From Paenibacillus sabinae T27 (GTDB lineage Bacteria > Bacillota > Bacilli > Paenibacillales > Paenibacillaceae), in contig NZ_CP004078.1 of the NCBI RefSeq assembly GCF_000612505.1, positions 911,001 through 975,000 of the forward strand: a DNA stretch of 64,000 nucleotides, given 5' to 3'. This document shows positions 17,498-27,296 of the stretch, piece by piece. The first letter of the stretch is position 1. Each line of letters begins with the position of its first letter. A program made the position numbers and the translations under genes. The notes beneath the pieces were generated by a model that saw nothing but the letters and a program-made list of their open reading frames with translations, was not told the DNA's origin and made no database searches.

Positions 17498-19172
17498 GTT
17501 CATATAAGACGCCGCCGGACAGCCGGTAAATATGGTCGCAGACATCGAATACGGACAGGCGGTGCGTGATGGCGATGCATGTTCTCGGGGGCTCGGCATT
17601 CCGGATATTTTGCAGGACCGCCCACTCCGTATCCATATCCAGAGCCGATGTAGCCTCGTCGAGCAGGAGGATCGGCGCCGGCCGCAGCAGGGCGCGGGCA
17701 ATGGCGATTCGCTGGGCCTGGCCTTCGGATAAGCCGGAGCCGTGCTCGCCGATAACCGTATGAATGCCGTGCGGAAGCTTCTCTATAAAGCTTGAAGCAC
17801 AGGCTGTGTCAAGGGCGGCACGGATTTCCTCATCGGTGGCCGCAGGATTGCCGATTCGCAGATTGCCTTCGATCGTGCCGGAGAAGAGTGTGTTGCCTTG
17901 CGGCACATAGGAAAAATAAGACCTTGTATCGGCCGAAAGACGGAGGGGTTCGCGGTTCTTGCCGATGATGCTGATGTTTCCGCTCTGCGGTTCGAGCAAT
18001 GCCAGCAGAAGCCGGAGGAGTGTGGTTTTGCCTTCTCCCGAGGTCCCGATCAGGGCCACAAGCTCGCCGGGCTTTATGCGAAGATTAACGTCGGTGAGAA
18101 TCGGCTTGCTTGATTCATAGCTATAGGCGACATGCTCCATGCGCAGTTCAGACAGGCTTTCCTTGTCAACAGACGAAGGAAGCTCTTTTTTGGCTTCCGG
18201 CTGCAGCTGTTGAAATACGATCAGCCGCTCCGCCGAGGTGATCATGGCGATGAGGACTGGGAACGTGCGGGCCAAGCCTTCAAGCGGTCCCTGAATCTGC
18301 CCGACAAGCTGCAAGAACGCGGTAAACATCCCGAAGCTTGCGGCCCCGGTGGATATGCGGAATGCGCCCCAGATGAAGGCAAGGAAGAAGCCGAGCCGGT
18401 AGCCGATTCCCATGGTCAGGTCGGCCGCCGCGTTAAAGCGCGTGCGTTTCAGTATCCAGAACAATCGGTTCTGCTGGGAGGCCTGCACTTTCTCCAGACT
18501 GTTTTGTTCATTCTCGAACGTTTTGACAATCAGCAGGTTCTGGATGCATTCATGCAGCAGGGAACGATAGCGGCTTTCGGCGGACTGGATCTGATGCTGC
18601 ATCCTCTTCAGCTTGCGGCCGATATACCAGCTGATGATTACGGACACGGGCCCGAGCACGAAGGCGAATAGCGCCAGCGTTTTGTCAAAGTAGAGCAATG
18701 TAAGGAAGGCGGCCGCGAACTGGACAATCAAGGCGACGATGTTCGGCAGGGTATTGATCAATCCGTCGGTAACATTGGCGGCATCGCTTGTCAGATGGGT
18801 CAGCAGATCGCCGCTGTGGTATTTGCCGGCAGCGCTCCACTCCGTCCGGTACAGCCGGTCCATGAAGCGATGCTGCAAATCATTGGCTACCGTCTCTCTC
18901 AGTCTAACGGTTCTCAGGGTCAGCAAGGAGGAAAGGCCCAGCTGGAGAATCAGAATCAAGGCAAAGGCTATGGCGTAGACTCCGCTTAGGCGCATGCTGC
19001 TCTGTACGGCATGATCGATGACCTGCTTGGAGGCGACGGCGAGGGCCGCTCCGCTCAGGGAAATGACGACATTTAAAAGGATGATCCCGGACAGCGCACC
19101 CCATTTTCCCTTCATGCACTGCGTCAGCCAGCGGTAAATATCGGTGTTAAAGAGATGCCTGAGTTTGTTCAT
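17469..19172 (-). CDS. ABC exporter of the lasso peptide (D protein), fused TM and ATPase
   Basis: 567 residues; ATG 19172 with GGGGAGA upstream. About six membrane helices (about 20-320), then the nucleotide-binding domain: Walker A IGTSGEGKTTL, signature GLSEGQAQR (an unusual E for the second G of LSGGQ), Walker B ILLLDEATSALD and the H-loop AITHRL. There is no C39 peptidase domain, as expected for lasso systems where B2 removes the leader. It is convergent to the precursor gene and separated from it by a terminator. It should export the mature peptide and give self-protection. Its own promoter shows no palindromic operator. Confidence 0.88.
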   Translation of the reverse strand: MNKLRHLFNTDIYRWLTQCMKGKWGALSGIILLNVVISLSGAALAVASKQVIDHAVQSSMRLSGVYAIAFALILILQLGLSSLLTLRTVRLRETVANDLQHRFMDRLYRTEWSAAGKYHSGDLLTHLTSDAANVTDGLINTLPNIVALIVQFAAAFLTLLYFDKTLALFAFVLGPVSVIISWYIGRKLKRMQHQIQSAESRYRSLLHECIQNLLIVKTFENEQNSLEKVQASQQNRLFWILKRTRFNAAADLTMGIGYRLGFFLAFIWGAFRISTGAASFGMFTAFLQLVGQIQGPLEGLARTFPVLIAMITSAERLIVFQQLQPEAKKELPSSVDKESLSELRMEHVAYSYESSKPILTDVNLRIKPGELVALIGTSGEGKTTLLRLLLALLEPQSGNISIIGKNREPLRLSADTRSYFSYVPQGNTLFSGTIEGNLRIGNPAATDEEIRAALDTACASSFIEKLPHGIHTVIGEHGSGLSEGQAQRIAIARALLRPAPILLLDEATSALDMDTEWAVLQNIRNAEPPRTCIAITHRLSVFDVCDHIYRLSGGVLYEQKELVTQSK

Positions 19173-19397
19173 GCGTAATCTCCCCAATCTGCCGGATTAC
19201 TGGAAATAGTTACGGGTAAGGCAGGGACTAAAGTGTGGGTTCGTTCGCTGTAAAAAACATCTGGAAGTAAATACTTGGAATATGTCTCTGGTCTTAAGGT
19301 GAAGTCTATCAAAGATCAATCAAAAATCAAGTGTGAGATTTTACGGCTTGGCGGATTGCTCTTATGTTATGTATTTACAAATTCCGGATTCCATAAT

Positions 19398-19413
19398 ATT
19401 CTTTATAAAGAAC
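19398..19413 (+). promoter_or_regulatory. SinR-type operator upstream of the small secreted protein
   Basis: ATTCTTTATAAAGAAC, one mismatch (the first base) from the perfect palindrome. It lies about 45 bp before the start codon, within the likely promoter. The -10 could be TAGACT (19430-19435). Confidence 0.75.
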
Positions 19414-19459
19414 CACTTTGTAGTTCATTTAGACTATGTGAAAGAGAGGACTTGGAAGT

Positions 19460-19789
19460 ATGGTAACGTGTATGAAGAAATACGCTCGGCTAACGCTGAT
19501 TGTGCTGCTCGCCAGCGCGATTATGCTGCCGGCCTCTGCCTATGCATCCTCCGGCCCGGCAGAAGCGAAGTATTCCTCTTCTTATGCGACCTCCTTTTTA
19601 TCCTCACTGACCAACGTGATTGCTTCCTGGTTTGACAAGGAAGCAACAACGTCCCACAGCGGCAGCAACACTTCCGGTAATTGGTTAAGTTGGCTAAAAG
19701 GCAGGGACTGCGATGATGAGAAGGATTGGTGGGAGGACAATGAGCATGATTCCTACAAGCTATGGAAAAAGTATTACAGTTATAAATGA
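19460..19789 (+). CDS. Small secreted protein, unknown family, SinR-type regulation
   Basis: 109 residues; AGAGAGGA precedes ATG 19460 (ATG 19472 is also possible). A clear signal peptide (KKYARLTLIVLLASAIMLP) ends at ASAYA. The mature part of about 75 residues is rich in Ser, Trp, Lys and Asp (SWFDKE, NWLSWLKGRD, DWWEDNEHDSYKLWKKYYSYK), with one cysteine and many aromatics at the C-terminus. I do not recognise a family. A good operator sits in its promoter and it is flanked by the lasso exporter and the surface beta-helix gene. It could be a matrix component or another secreted factor of the biofilm regulon. Confidence 0.8.
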   Translation: MVTCMKKYARLTLIVLLASAIMLPASAYASSGPAEAKYSSSYATSFLSSLTNVIASWFDKEATTSHSGSNTSGNWLSWLKGRDCDDEKDWWEDNEHDSYKLWKKYYSYK

Positions 19790-19791
19790 GA

Positions 19792-19823
19792 AATGGCCCG
19801 GGATGCCCCGGGCCATTTTTTTT
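19792..19823. terminator. Bidirectional terminator
   Basis: AATGGCCCGGG (19792-19802), loop ATGC, CCCGGGCCATT (19807-19817), then a run of T. It lies between the convergent small secreted protein and SLH protein genes. Confidence 0.9.
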
Positions 19824-22800
19824 ACTTGTTCAGGATATTGCCGCTCTGTACGTCATTGCTCTTCAGAGCAAGTATGGCTTTATTCAGGATATTATTCTTG
19901 ACGGTATACGGAGGCGCATTCACACCCGCATAGATGGTGGAAATGCCTATGGCGGCGATGTTGGAGGACACCGTATTGCCGATAATCGAGACGTTGAAGA
20001 CATCGGCGGGATCGTTACGTTTCCAGTAGTCGTTGATTTTGATCAGTTCGACCGAAGTCCGGGCCAGCTTCATGGCCGTCACCGTATTATTTTCGAGCAC
20101 GACCCGGTTGGCCGTTTCAACCGTAATGGCTGAAGCATCCCCGTTGACGTTGAACTTGGAGTTCGTGATCTTCAGGTCCAGATTGGCATGGCTTGCGATA
20201 AGAGCGGTGTTGCCGGTGGCGTTCGAGGTAAAGGTGCAATTATCGAAGCTGTATACGCCATTGGCAACAATGGGGGAACCGAACCGGCTGCCGTCCGCCG
20301 CTTCAAATACAGAGTTCGTGTACGTTCCCTGCGGTAAAGTCATGCCTTGCGCGGAGTTGAATCCGAGCACTTTGATATTATCGAAGGTCGATCCCGGTTT
20401 CGGGCTGCCGTTGAAGCTGGCCAGTGCGGCTTCCCCGGTTATGGTCACGTTGGACACGTCAATGGCTTCTCCGCTTAGGGCAAAGCCCGCGTCCACCTTC
20501 TTGGTAATCCGGATATTCACATTGGAAACTTTAATGCCTTTCGGATTCTTGGCGCTGACGGACAGCTTTCCGTTGGTGATCTCCATACCGTCGATGATGA
20601 TATTGGGCCCTTGGAAGAAGGTGCCGGAATCATTCATCCGGTTATTGAGGAAAGTGGCGTCGTGATAGGCCATGATCCGGGTTCCGTCAAAATGATTGTT
20701 AACGATCTTGGCGTTCTTAAACGGCTCCGATATGGCAAGGCCGATGATGCCTTTGGAAGCGAGATGGTTGCCCTCAACGGTTGCGTCATGCCCGTCATAC
20801 AGGATAACGTCATAAACCGCATTATTATAGAATTCGTTGTTTTTAATGAAAATATTGGTGTTCAGGTTTCCGTTCTGTCCGTATCCGCCCTCGACGTCAA
20901 TCCCCGACTGGGGCGCGATGCCTTTCATATCATGCAGGACGTTGTTTATAATCAGCGCATTGTCGGCCCCTCCGACTGTAATGCCCTGGCGGCGGTTAAA
21001 GGCGAACTCGGAGTTCTTAACGACCGCATTCTGGGTTACGGTCCGGTTCCAGGCTTCCAGGTAAGCGCCGTTGGACGTGGCTTTATTGAAGACAAGGTGG
21101 AAGTAAGCCGCGCCATCCGGTATCGTCATGATTTCTCTGGCTATAGCTTGCTGATTCTTGATGAAGGAACCGTCCGCGCGATAGAAATACACGGTGAAGC
21201 TGACAGGCAGATTGGCAATATTGGATATTTCGAAGGTCCGCTCGGTCTTGAAGATGGCGTTGTTAAAATAAATGCCGTCTTTGGTCCGGACCTTAGCGCT
21301 GTCGCTGACCGGCTGGCCGGTTGCGCTGATTCCGCCGGACACAAAGCTGGCGGCGTAGAGATCCTTGAACATGGTGCCAAAGCCGCCAAGCACCAGCCCG
21401 TCGCCGGTGAAATTCATCGCTTTGACTCCATCTATCGTCGTGTTCTTGGCGCCTTCGACGAATATGCCGTATCCGCCTTCGTGAGTGCCCGTATTATAAG
21501 GGTCCCGCTGGGAATAGTCGTGGGTCAGCTTGTCGCCAAGGTAGGTTCCGCCGCGAAGCGTTACATTGTTCGCGCCGTACCCGACATACATGACATCGTA
21601 ACGTTCCTTGCCGTTGGTTTCTTTCTGCAGGACGGCATCCATCGGCAGGTCAAACAGCATATCGCCGACCATGTTGATCCGGCTTGCCTTGTCAATCAGA
21701 TAGGTTCCGGCCGGCAGTGTTGTTGCCGTGATGCCTTTCTGGCGGGCCCAGACCAAGGCGTTGTTAATGCCCTTGACGGTCTCCACCGGATGCGTGCCGT
21801 CGTTATAGATTCCCCAGCGTGCCAGTTCAATCAGATAGTGCGTGGGAGAGGCCGTCACGGGCGCGCTCAGGGGTGAGCGGTTGCCGCTGGTGTCAACGGC
21901 TTCGACCTGGATGCTGTACGAGACGCCGAAATCCAGGCCTTTCGCTTCGTAAAAGTTCTGCGCGAGCGGCGCGGCGTTCTTTTTTTGCCCGTTCACGTAG
22001 ACGTTGTATCCGGCCAGATCGCTTTCCTTGCCGGCTGCCCAGGAGACGGAAACTTTGCTTGGACCGCCTGTTGCAGTTACCTCCGCGGGAACGGCCGGCG
22101 GGGTAATGTCTTTCGTCCGGATGGAAAGATCAATGCCGCTTGAAGTCTTCACAACCGTATAGACCGTTTTGAGCGTGAAGGAATATTCAGTCGCCCCGGA
22201 CAGTCCTTCCGCTTTGAATCTGCCGTCCTTCGAAGAGCCAATCAGCACGCCGCCCAGGTAAATATCCACCCGGTCAAAGCCCGGAGAGACGGGATTATTC
22301 CAGGTTAGCGTTACCGATGTGCCATCGTCCACAGCAGTCAGCCCGCTGATTTCTTCGGGCTCCGCGTAATCCGGAGCGAGCGGTGTGACCGATACTGCGA
22401 TGGAGGGCTTCGATTCCAGCAGGGCGTCATTCACAGCGGTCACATACATCTTGTAGGTTTGGCCATTCTTCAATCCGTTCAGCTTGTAGGTGACGCCGGT
22501 TACCGTATCGGTATTATTCTTTAAGTCGTCCACATAGATATTGTAGCCGATAATGCCGCTCTCGCCGCTCTCCGTCCAGTTTAACAGCGCCGCGCTGTCC
22601 GTAGCGGAGGCGGACAGTCCGGCCGGAGGGGATGGAAGGCTGGCAGTCGTTGTCGTCATGCTTAATTCGGTGCCTGCGGACTCCATGCCGTTCAGATTAA
22701 CGGTTTTGAGGACAAAATGGTAGGTTGTGGCGGGAAGAAGACCGGTTTCCTGGTAGAACGTACCGGTTGTCGATTTCTTCAGGCTTCCTTCTTTATAAAT

Positions 22801-23940
22801 GTTAACGGCTTTAAAATCGGCATACGCCGGATTGGTCCAGCTAAAAGATAGGCTGGTCGGACCGCTGAGCGGCTTCAATCCGTACACTTCCTTCAGCACA
22901 GTCGTTGGGCTGGGAGCAGATGTCGGCGCAGGCGTTGGCGCAGGCGTCGGTGCCAGGGTTGGCGCCGGTGCCGGTGTTGGTGCAGGCGCCGGTGTCGGTG
23001 TTGGTGCAGGCGCCGGTGTCGGTGCCGGTGTCGGTGCAGGCGCCGGTGCAAGTGTCGGTGCAGGCGTCCGCGCGGCTGTCGGCGCGGGAGTCGGCGTCGG
23101 TACGGGTCCGGGCGTCGTACCGGGCGACGGGGCTGCGGTCGGTTCAAGGGACGGTTCAGCCGAAGGAGCCGAAGCACCCCCGCCTCCGGTTCCGCCGCCG
23201 CCAATGGCGGCCATCGCAACAGCGGCGGGAGGTTCGCTCGCGGATACGCCTTCCGGCGAAGCGGACGGACTGGAGGCCGTCGATGCCTCTTGTGATCCGG
23301 TGTCGCCGTACCGCAGATCCTGGTAGAGCGTTCTTGCGAGCAGGGCCGCGAATTCGGACCGGGTTACCTTTTTGGACGGCTGGAATTTGCCGTTCTCGTC
23401 TCCGACTGCGATGCCGTTCGTTAAGAGCTTGTCGATGGACGAAGCCGCCCAGTGGTTGCCGACGTCGGAGGCGAGGGCCGCATCATTCGCCCCCTGGCTG
23501 TCCAGATCGAAGGCGCGCGCGAGAAGCACGGCGCTGTCGGCCCGGGTCAGCGTCTCGCCGGGACGGAACGAGCCGTCCATATAGCCGGTGATGAGATTGG
23601 ACTTCTTCGCGGCTTCGATGTACGGATAGGCCCAATAGGCCGGCGTCACATCGGAAATCGCCTGCGGAACGCCATCATTCGGGTCGATGTCAAGCTGACT
23701 TGCCTGAACGATGATTTTTACGGCTTCGGCCCGGGTGATTGGATTGTCCGGACGGAAGGTTCCGTCGTTGTACCCGCCGATCAGCCGCTCATCTTTCAGG
23801 CGGTAGATCTCTTTTTGCGCCCAGTGCTTGGACGAAATGTCGGAGAACAACGCCGGACCGGCTGCCTCCGCCCGGGGAAAGCTTGGCGTCAGCAGGGCGG
23901 CGATCAGAAGCAATGTGAGAGTTCCTGCTATTTTTTTCAT
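19822..23940 (-). CDS. S-layer-anchored FN3 / parallel beta-helix surface protein (pectate-lyase-like)
   Basis: 1372 residues. Signal peptide (1-26), three SLH domains (about 31-200, with [34 protein letters not shown] and [19 protein letters not shown]), a long Thr/Pro/Ala-rich linker (about 215-345), about four fibronectin type III modules (350-705) and a right-handed parallel beta-helix domain (705-1372) with many NNTV/GNTV turns. The SLH domains bind pyruvylated secondary cell-wall polymer, so it would display the beta-helix at the surface. Beta-helix proteins of this sort are polysaccharide lyases, hydrolases or C5-epimerases; the substrate may be the neighbouring exopolysaccharide. The beta-helix aligns end to end with the divergent gene at 24192. 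A SinR-like half-site (24064-24070) lies upstream. Confidence 0.88.
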   Translation of the reverse strand: MKKIAGTLTLLLIAALLTPSFPRAEAAGPALFSDISSKHWAQKEIYRLKDERLIGGYNDGTFRPDNPITRAEAVKIIVQASQLDIDPNDGVPQAISDVTPAYWAYPYIEAAKKSNLITGYMDGSFRPGETLTRADSAVLLARAFDLDSQGANDAALASDVGNHWAASSIDKLLTNGIAVGDENGKFQPSKKVTRSEFAALLARTLYQDLRYGDTGSQEASTASSPSASPEGVSASEPPAAVAMAAIGGGGTGGGGASAPSAEPSLEPTAAPSPGTTPGPVPTPTPAPTAARTPAPTLAPAPAPTPAPTPAPAPTPTPAPAPTPAPAPTLAPTPAPTPAPTSAPSPTTVLKEVYGLKPLSGPTSLSFSWTNPAYADFKAVNIYKEGSLKKSTTGTFYQETGLLPATTYHFVLKTVNLNGMESAGTELSMTTTTASLPSPPAGLSASATDSAALLNWTESGESGIIGYNIYVDDLKNNTDTVTGVTYKLNGLKNGQTYKMYVTAVNDALLESKPSIAVSVTPLAPDYAEPEEISGLTAVDDGTSVTLTWNNPVSPGFDRVDIYLGGVLIGSSKDGRFKAEGLSGATEYSFTLKTVYTVVKTSSGIDLSIRTKDITPPAVPAEVTATGGPSKVSVSWAAGKESDLAGYNVYVNGQKKNAAPLAQNFYEAKGLDFGVSYSIQVEAVDTSGNRSPLSAPVTASPTHYLIELARWGIYNDGTHPVETVKGINNALVWARQKGITATTLPAGTYLIDKASRINMVGDMLFDLPMDAVLQKETNGKERYDVMYVGYGANNVTLRGGTYLGDKLTHDYSQRDPYNTGTHEGGYGIFVEGAKNTTIDGVKAMNFTGDGLVLGGFGTMFKDLYAASFVSGGISATGQPVSDSAKVRTKDGIYFNNAIFKTERTFEISNIANLPVSFTVYFYRADGSFIKNQQAIAREIMTIPDGAAYFHLVFNKATSNGAYLEAWNRTVTQNAVVKNSEFAFNRRQGITVGGADNALIINNVLHDMKGIAPQSGIDVEGGYGQNGNLNTNIFIKNNEFYNNAVYDVILYDGHDATVEGNHLASKGIIGLAISEPFKNAKIVNNHFDGTRIMAYHDATFLNNRMNDSGTFFQGPNIIIDGMEITNGKLSVSAKNPKGIKVSNVNIRITKKVDAGFALSGEAIDVSNVTITGEAALASFNGSPKPGSTFDNIKVLGFNSAQGMTLPQGTYTNSVFEAADGSRFGSPIVANGVYSFDNCTFTSNATGNTALIASHANLDLKITNSKFNVNGDASAITVETANRVVLENNTVTAMKLARTSVELIKINDYWKRNDPADVFNVSIIGNTVSSNIAAIGISTIYAGVNAPPYTVKNNILNKAILALKSNDVQSGNILNK
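22915..23115. repeat. Low-complexity repeats coding for the Pro/Thr/Ala linker
   Basis: Short imperfect tandem units such as GGTGCAGGCGCCGGTGTCGGT recur through the stretch; on the coding (minus) strand they give A-P-T-P-A-P repeats. The linker length is likely to vary between strains by slippage. Confidence 0.8.
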
Positions 23941-24136
23941 GCGGATTATCCCTTCTGTTGAGGTAATTTGTAATCGGAATTGTTGCCTGACATAGTTTAT
24001 CGGAATTCGCTATAAAGGATTGAAGACGGAAAACAGGAGATTTGGAGGAAAAAGAGCAGGTCTAAAGAACCGTTTTTGCTGAGTGGGACTTAAGCCTTTC
24101 CATTCGAAAAAAAACGTGATAGTCTAAAATAGCATA

Positions 24137-24152
24137 GTTCGTTTTAAAGAAC
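24137..24152 (+). promoter_or_regulatory. SinR-type operator upstream of the secreted beta-helix gene
   Basis: GTTCGTTTTAAAGAAC, two mismatches from the perfect palindrome, 40 bp before the start codon. The sequence TATAGACATT follows as a likely -10 region. An isolated AAAGAAC half-site at 24064-24070 lies between this gene and the divergent SLH gene and may serve either. Confidence 0.65.
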
Positions 24153-24191
24153 GTTTGATATAGACATTGAATCTTGAAGTGGGAGGACGAA

Positions 24192-26336
24192 ATGGGAATG
24201 AGCAAAGCTTTATGGAGATTTCTTCTGCCTTTGTTTGTTTTGCTGCTGCTTTCAGGGGGGCCGCCCCAGATCTATGGTCAGGATTCATCCGAACCGCAGC
24301 CTCCGGTGATGATCGAGCTGTCCAAGTGGCAGATTTATAATGACGAAACCCATCCGGCGGAAACGACCAAAGGCATCAACGCGGCTTTAAGCACGCTGCA
24401 TAAGAGCGGGGTTCAAGCTGTGACGCTTCCGTCCGGCACCTACCTGATTGATAAGGACAGCCGCATTAACATGGTCAGCGATATGACGTTTGTGTTGCCG
24501 GATGACGCCGTGCTGCAGAAGGAGGCCAACGGAAAAGAGCGGTACGAAACGATGTATCTTGGCTACGGTGTGGACAATGTTACCTTAAAGGGAGGAACCT
24601 ACAGCGGAGACAAGAACCAGCATGATTTCTCCAAAAAGGACAGCCCGCATAGTGCGGGGACGCACGAGAACGGATACGGCATTTTGATGGAGGGAGCGTC
24701 CAATGTTGTGGTCGACGGCGTCAAGACCGTTAATTTTACCGGTGACGGGATGACGATCGGCGGCGTTGGCACGTTGATTAAAGACCTGTATGAGAAAGGC
24801 TTTGTTTCCGGAGCGCTGGGCGCCAAAGGCCAGGCCGTGAACAACAAGAACAAAATTCGCACCCAGACACCAATTCCGCTGACCGCTCCCATTCTTCAAA
24901 CGGAAAAAACTATCGAAATCTCAAACGTCAAAAAGCTGCCGTATACGTTCGAAGTCTATTTCTACCAAAGCGGCGGCAAATTCATCAAGAAAATATCGGC
25001 CAAGGCCCGCGATCAAATTGCCATTCCTCCCGAAGCCGCCTATTGTCATCTTGTGCTGAATCAGGCGTCATCCAAGGGCGGCTATCTGGAGGTGTGGAAC
25101 CGGGTCGTCAGCCGGAACATTACGGTACGAAACTCGGAGTCCGCGTTCAACCGGCGCCAGGGCATCACGGTCGGCGGAGCCGACAATGTGCTGATTACCG
25201 GGAATCTGCTCCACGATATCAAAGGAACGGCCCCGCAGTCCGGCGTTGATGTGGAGGGCGGATACGGGGAGAACGGCAATCTGAACACGAACATTACGAT
25301 CAGGAACAATCAGTTCTACAACAACGCCGCCTATGACGCCATTCTGTACGACGGGCGGAACGCCTGGGTGGACGGGAATCATTTTGCCTCCAGGGGAGCC
25401 ATTGGACTTGCTGTATCCGAGCCGTTTCGCGGCGCCTGGATTTCCGGCAACCAATTTGATGGTACGCGCATTTATGCTTACCGTGATGCAACCCTGCAAA
25501 ATAACAGCATGAACGATTCCGTCACCTTTTTCGAAGGGCCGAATATTGTGATTGATGGAATGAAGATTACGAACGGCACACTTGCTTTAAGCGCGAAACA
25601 GGCGTTCGGAATCAAGGTGTCCAATGTCGACATCGCCATTACGCAAAAAGTGGATGCAGGGCTTAGCGTCAACAATCAGCCGGTGCGCCTCAGCAATGTT
25701 ACGATTACCGGGGAGCCCTCTTTACGTAGTGTTTCGGGGAACGCCGCCCCGGGAAGCGTGTTCGATCAGTTGAAGGTGATTGGCTACAATGCCGCTTACG
25801 GGCTGTCCCTGCCGCCGGGAATCTACAAGAACAGCCGCTTCGAGGCGGCGGAAAGCGGGAAATTTGGGACTCTTTCAGCCGTTCTGGCCGGAGAGTACAT
25901 GTTTGACGGCTGCACGTTTAGAGGGAATACGGATGGGGCGGGCACGCTGTACGCCGAGAACAAGCAGTTAAAGCTGGCCGTGAAGAATTCTACCTTCGAG
26001 CTGCCGGGCAGCATGCAGGCTGTCAGCATTCAAGCGGCGCAGAGCGTTCTTGTGGAGAACAATGTGGTGAACGCGGAGCATCTGACTTCCAAGGGCACGG
26101 AGTTGATCAAAATAGGCGATTATTGGAAGCGGAACGAACCGTATGATGTGCTGGGCGCGGTAATCCGGAAGAACAAGATTACGAGCAACCTGCAGGCCGT
26201 GGGGATCTCGACGGAGTATGCCGGAGTAAATGCGCCTCCCTATCAAATCGAAGGCAATATCCTAGTTAATGCGCGGCTCTCTCTGAAAGCGAATGATAGA
26301 GTCAATAACAATATACTGAAGCAGCTTAAATATTGA
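24192..26336 (+). CDS. Secreted parallel beta-helix protein, paralogue of the SLH protein
   Basis: About 714 residues from ATG 24192, with GGGAGG 5 bp upstream. A signal peptide (LWRFLLPLFVLLLL) is followed by a pectate-lyase-like parallel beta-helix. It starts IELSKWQIYNDETHPAETTK and continues through [12 protein letters not shown] and TNITIRNNQFYNN. It corresponds over its whole length to residues about 705-1372 of the SLH protein, but has no SLH or FN3 domains. It would be released instead of wall bound. The likely role is lyase, hydrolase or epimerase action on polysaccharide. It is divergent from the SLH gene and next to the eps promoter; the operator suggests co-expression with eps. 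Confidence 0.88.
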   Translation: MGMSKALWRFLLPLFVLLLLSGGPPQIYGQDSSEPQPPVMIELSKWQIYNDETHPAETTKGINAALSTLHKSGVQAVTLPSGTYLIDKDSRINMVSDMTFVLPDDAVLQKEANGKERYETMYLGYGVDNVTLKGGTYSGDKNQHDFSKKDSPHSAGTHENGYGILMEGASNVVVDGVKTVNFTGDGMTIGGVGTLIKDLYEKGFVSGALGAKGQAVNNKNKIRTQTPIPLTAPILQTEKTIEISNVKKLPYTFEVYFYQSGGKFIKKISAKARDQIAIPPEAAYCHLVLNQASSKGGYLEVWNRVVSRNITVRNSESAFNRRQGITVGGADNVLITGNLLHDIKGTAPQSGVDVEGGYGENGNLNTNITIRNNQFYNNAAYDAILYDGRNAWVDGNHFASRGAIGLAVSEPFRGAWISGNQFDGTRIYAYRDATLQNNSMNDSVTFFEGPNIVIDGMKITNGTLALSAKQAFGIKVSNVDIAITQKVDAGLSVNNQPVRLSNVTITGEPSLRSVSGNAAPGSVFDQLKVIGYNAAYGLSLPPGIYKNSRFEAAESGKFGTLSAVLAGEYMFDGCTFRGNTDGAGTLYAENKQLKLAVKNSTFELPGSMQAVSIQAAQSVLVENNVVNAEHLTSKGTELIKIGDYWKRNEPYDVLGAVIRKNKITSNLQAVGISTEYAGVNAPPYQIEGNILVNARLSLKANDRVNNNILKQLKY

Positions 26337-26346
26337 CCGGGCGAAG

Positions 26347-26396
26347 AAGCGGCTCCATTTGTCATTCCTGTGATGAGTGGAAGCCGCTTTTTTTGG
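26347..26396 (+). terminator. Terminator after the secreted beta-helix gene
   Basis: AAGCGGCTTCC-type left arm (AAGAAGCGGCTCCA) pairs with TGGAAGCCGCTTTTTTT, with an inner CAT/ATG stem. Confidence 0.8.
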
Positions 26397-26462
26397 TGCG
26401 TATGAACGAACAGGAACTGATCTTTATAACAAACAAAATCACCGAAATTAAGGGGATAATAG

Positions 26463-26491
26463 TTGACACGTTCTATATAAAGAACTAAAAT
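26463..26491 (+). promoter_or_regulatory. eps promoter with an operator filling the spacer
   Basis: TTGACA (26463-26468) and TAAAAT (26486-26491) are 17 bp apart. The palindrome GTTCTATATAAAGAAC (26470-26485) exactly occupies the spacer. A half-site GTTCTTT (26503-26509) lies just after the start region and an imperfect one (TCTTTATAAC) lies at 26421. This is a textbook layout for repression by SinR. It precedes the chain-length gene of the eps operon. Confidence 0.85.
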
Positions 26492-26539
26492 TAACGCACA
26501 ACGTTCTTTATTACGTTACTCTTTAAAGTGGGTGAGAAC

Positions 26540-27286
26540 ATGGAAGATGAGAACACGGCATACGAAAAAGAACCTCCAGCGAGAGCCCCGGTCAAGGAAA
26601 TCAACTTGAAAGAATGGGCTTTAGTCATCAAACGGAGAATATGGATTATTCTCCTGCCAACCCTCCTTTTTGCCGTGCTGGGGGGGCTGTACAGCTCTCA
26701 GCCGGAAGTGCCCCTGTACTCTTCTTCGGCAAGAATCATGATTCCCGCAACTACACCCGAGCAGCTCAGCACAATCAAAGTGTTCATTCGGGAGCCTGTT
26801 GTTCTGGAACGAGTGATCCGGGAGACCGGTATCCCGAGATCGCCTGAAGGCCTGCGCGGCCAGATCAGCGTGGACAGTGTAGACAATTCCATCATTACGC
26901 TCATTTCAGTTGTTGACCCCGACCCTGCGGTCGCGCCGCAGCTCGCCAATGCCGTCGTTCGCGTGTTCGCCGATGAAGTAAACAAGCGCATGGGCTTTAC
27001 CGGAATCAATATGCTTACGGAAGCGGCCGAAGCTCCTAATCCTGCGCCGATTAATCCGCCGAGCGACCGTGCGCTGAAGGTGGGGCTGTTTGCCGGTCTT
27101 GTCATTGGTTTGGGGCTGGCCTTCCTTCTGGATTCGCTGGACGACACCCTGCGCTCCGAGGAAGACATTGAACGGATACTTGGCGTCGATTCACTGGGTC
27201 AGGTCTCCAAATTCCAGCGTAAGAACTTCTCGGGCAATTCCCGAAGAAAAAATGAGTATATACGGGGTGAGGCTATTGGCTCATAG
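26540..27286 (+). CDS. epsA: Polysaccharide chain-length determinant (Wzz/YveK, EpsA-like)
   Basis: 248 residues; ATG 26540 with GGTGAG just upstream; a GTG at 26528 has no site. Two membrane segments (about 35-53 and 185-205) bracket an extracellular domain; the second ends in the LDDTLRSEEDIERILG block typical of the Wzz/CapA adaptor of BY-kinases. It should set the length of exopolysaccharide chains and activate the EpsB kinase. It is the first gene of the operon and directly follows the operator-controlled promoter. Confidence 0.9.
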   Translation: MEDENTAYEKEPPARAPVKEINLKEWALVIKRRIWIILLPTLLFAVLGGLYSSQPEVPLYSSSARIMIPATTPEQLSTIKVFIREPVVLERVIRETGIPRSPEGLRGQISVDSVDNSIITLISVVDPDPAVAPQLANAVVRVFADEVNKRMGFTGINMLTEAAEAPNPAPINPPSDRALKVGLFAGLVIGLGLAFLLDSLDDTLRSEEDIERILGVDSLGQVSKFQRKNFSGNSRRKNEYIRGEAIGS

Positions 27287-27296
27287 GGAGAGAAAG

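Noticed and set aside
22799..23591. Plus-strand Val/Gly/Ala-rich frames opposite the SLH gene
   Set aside because: Shadows of the Pro/Thr/Ala linker repeats; no start site and no domain.
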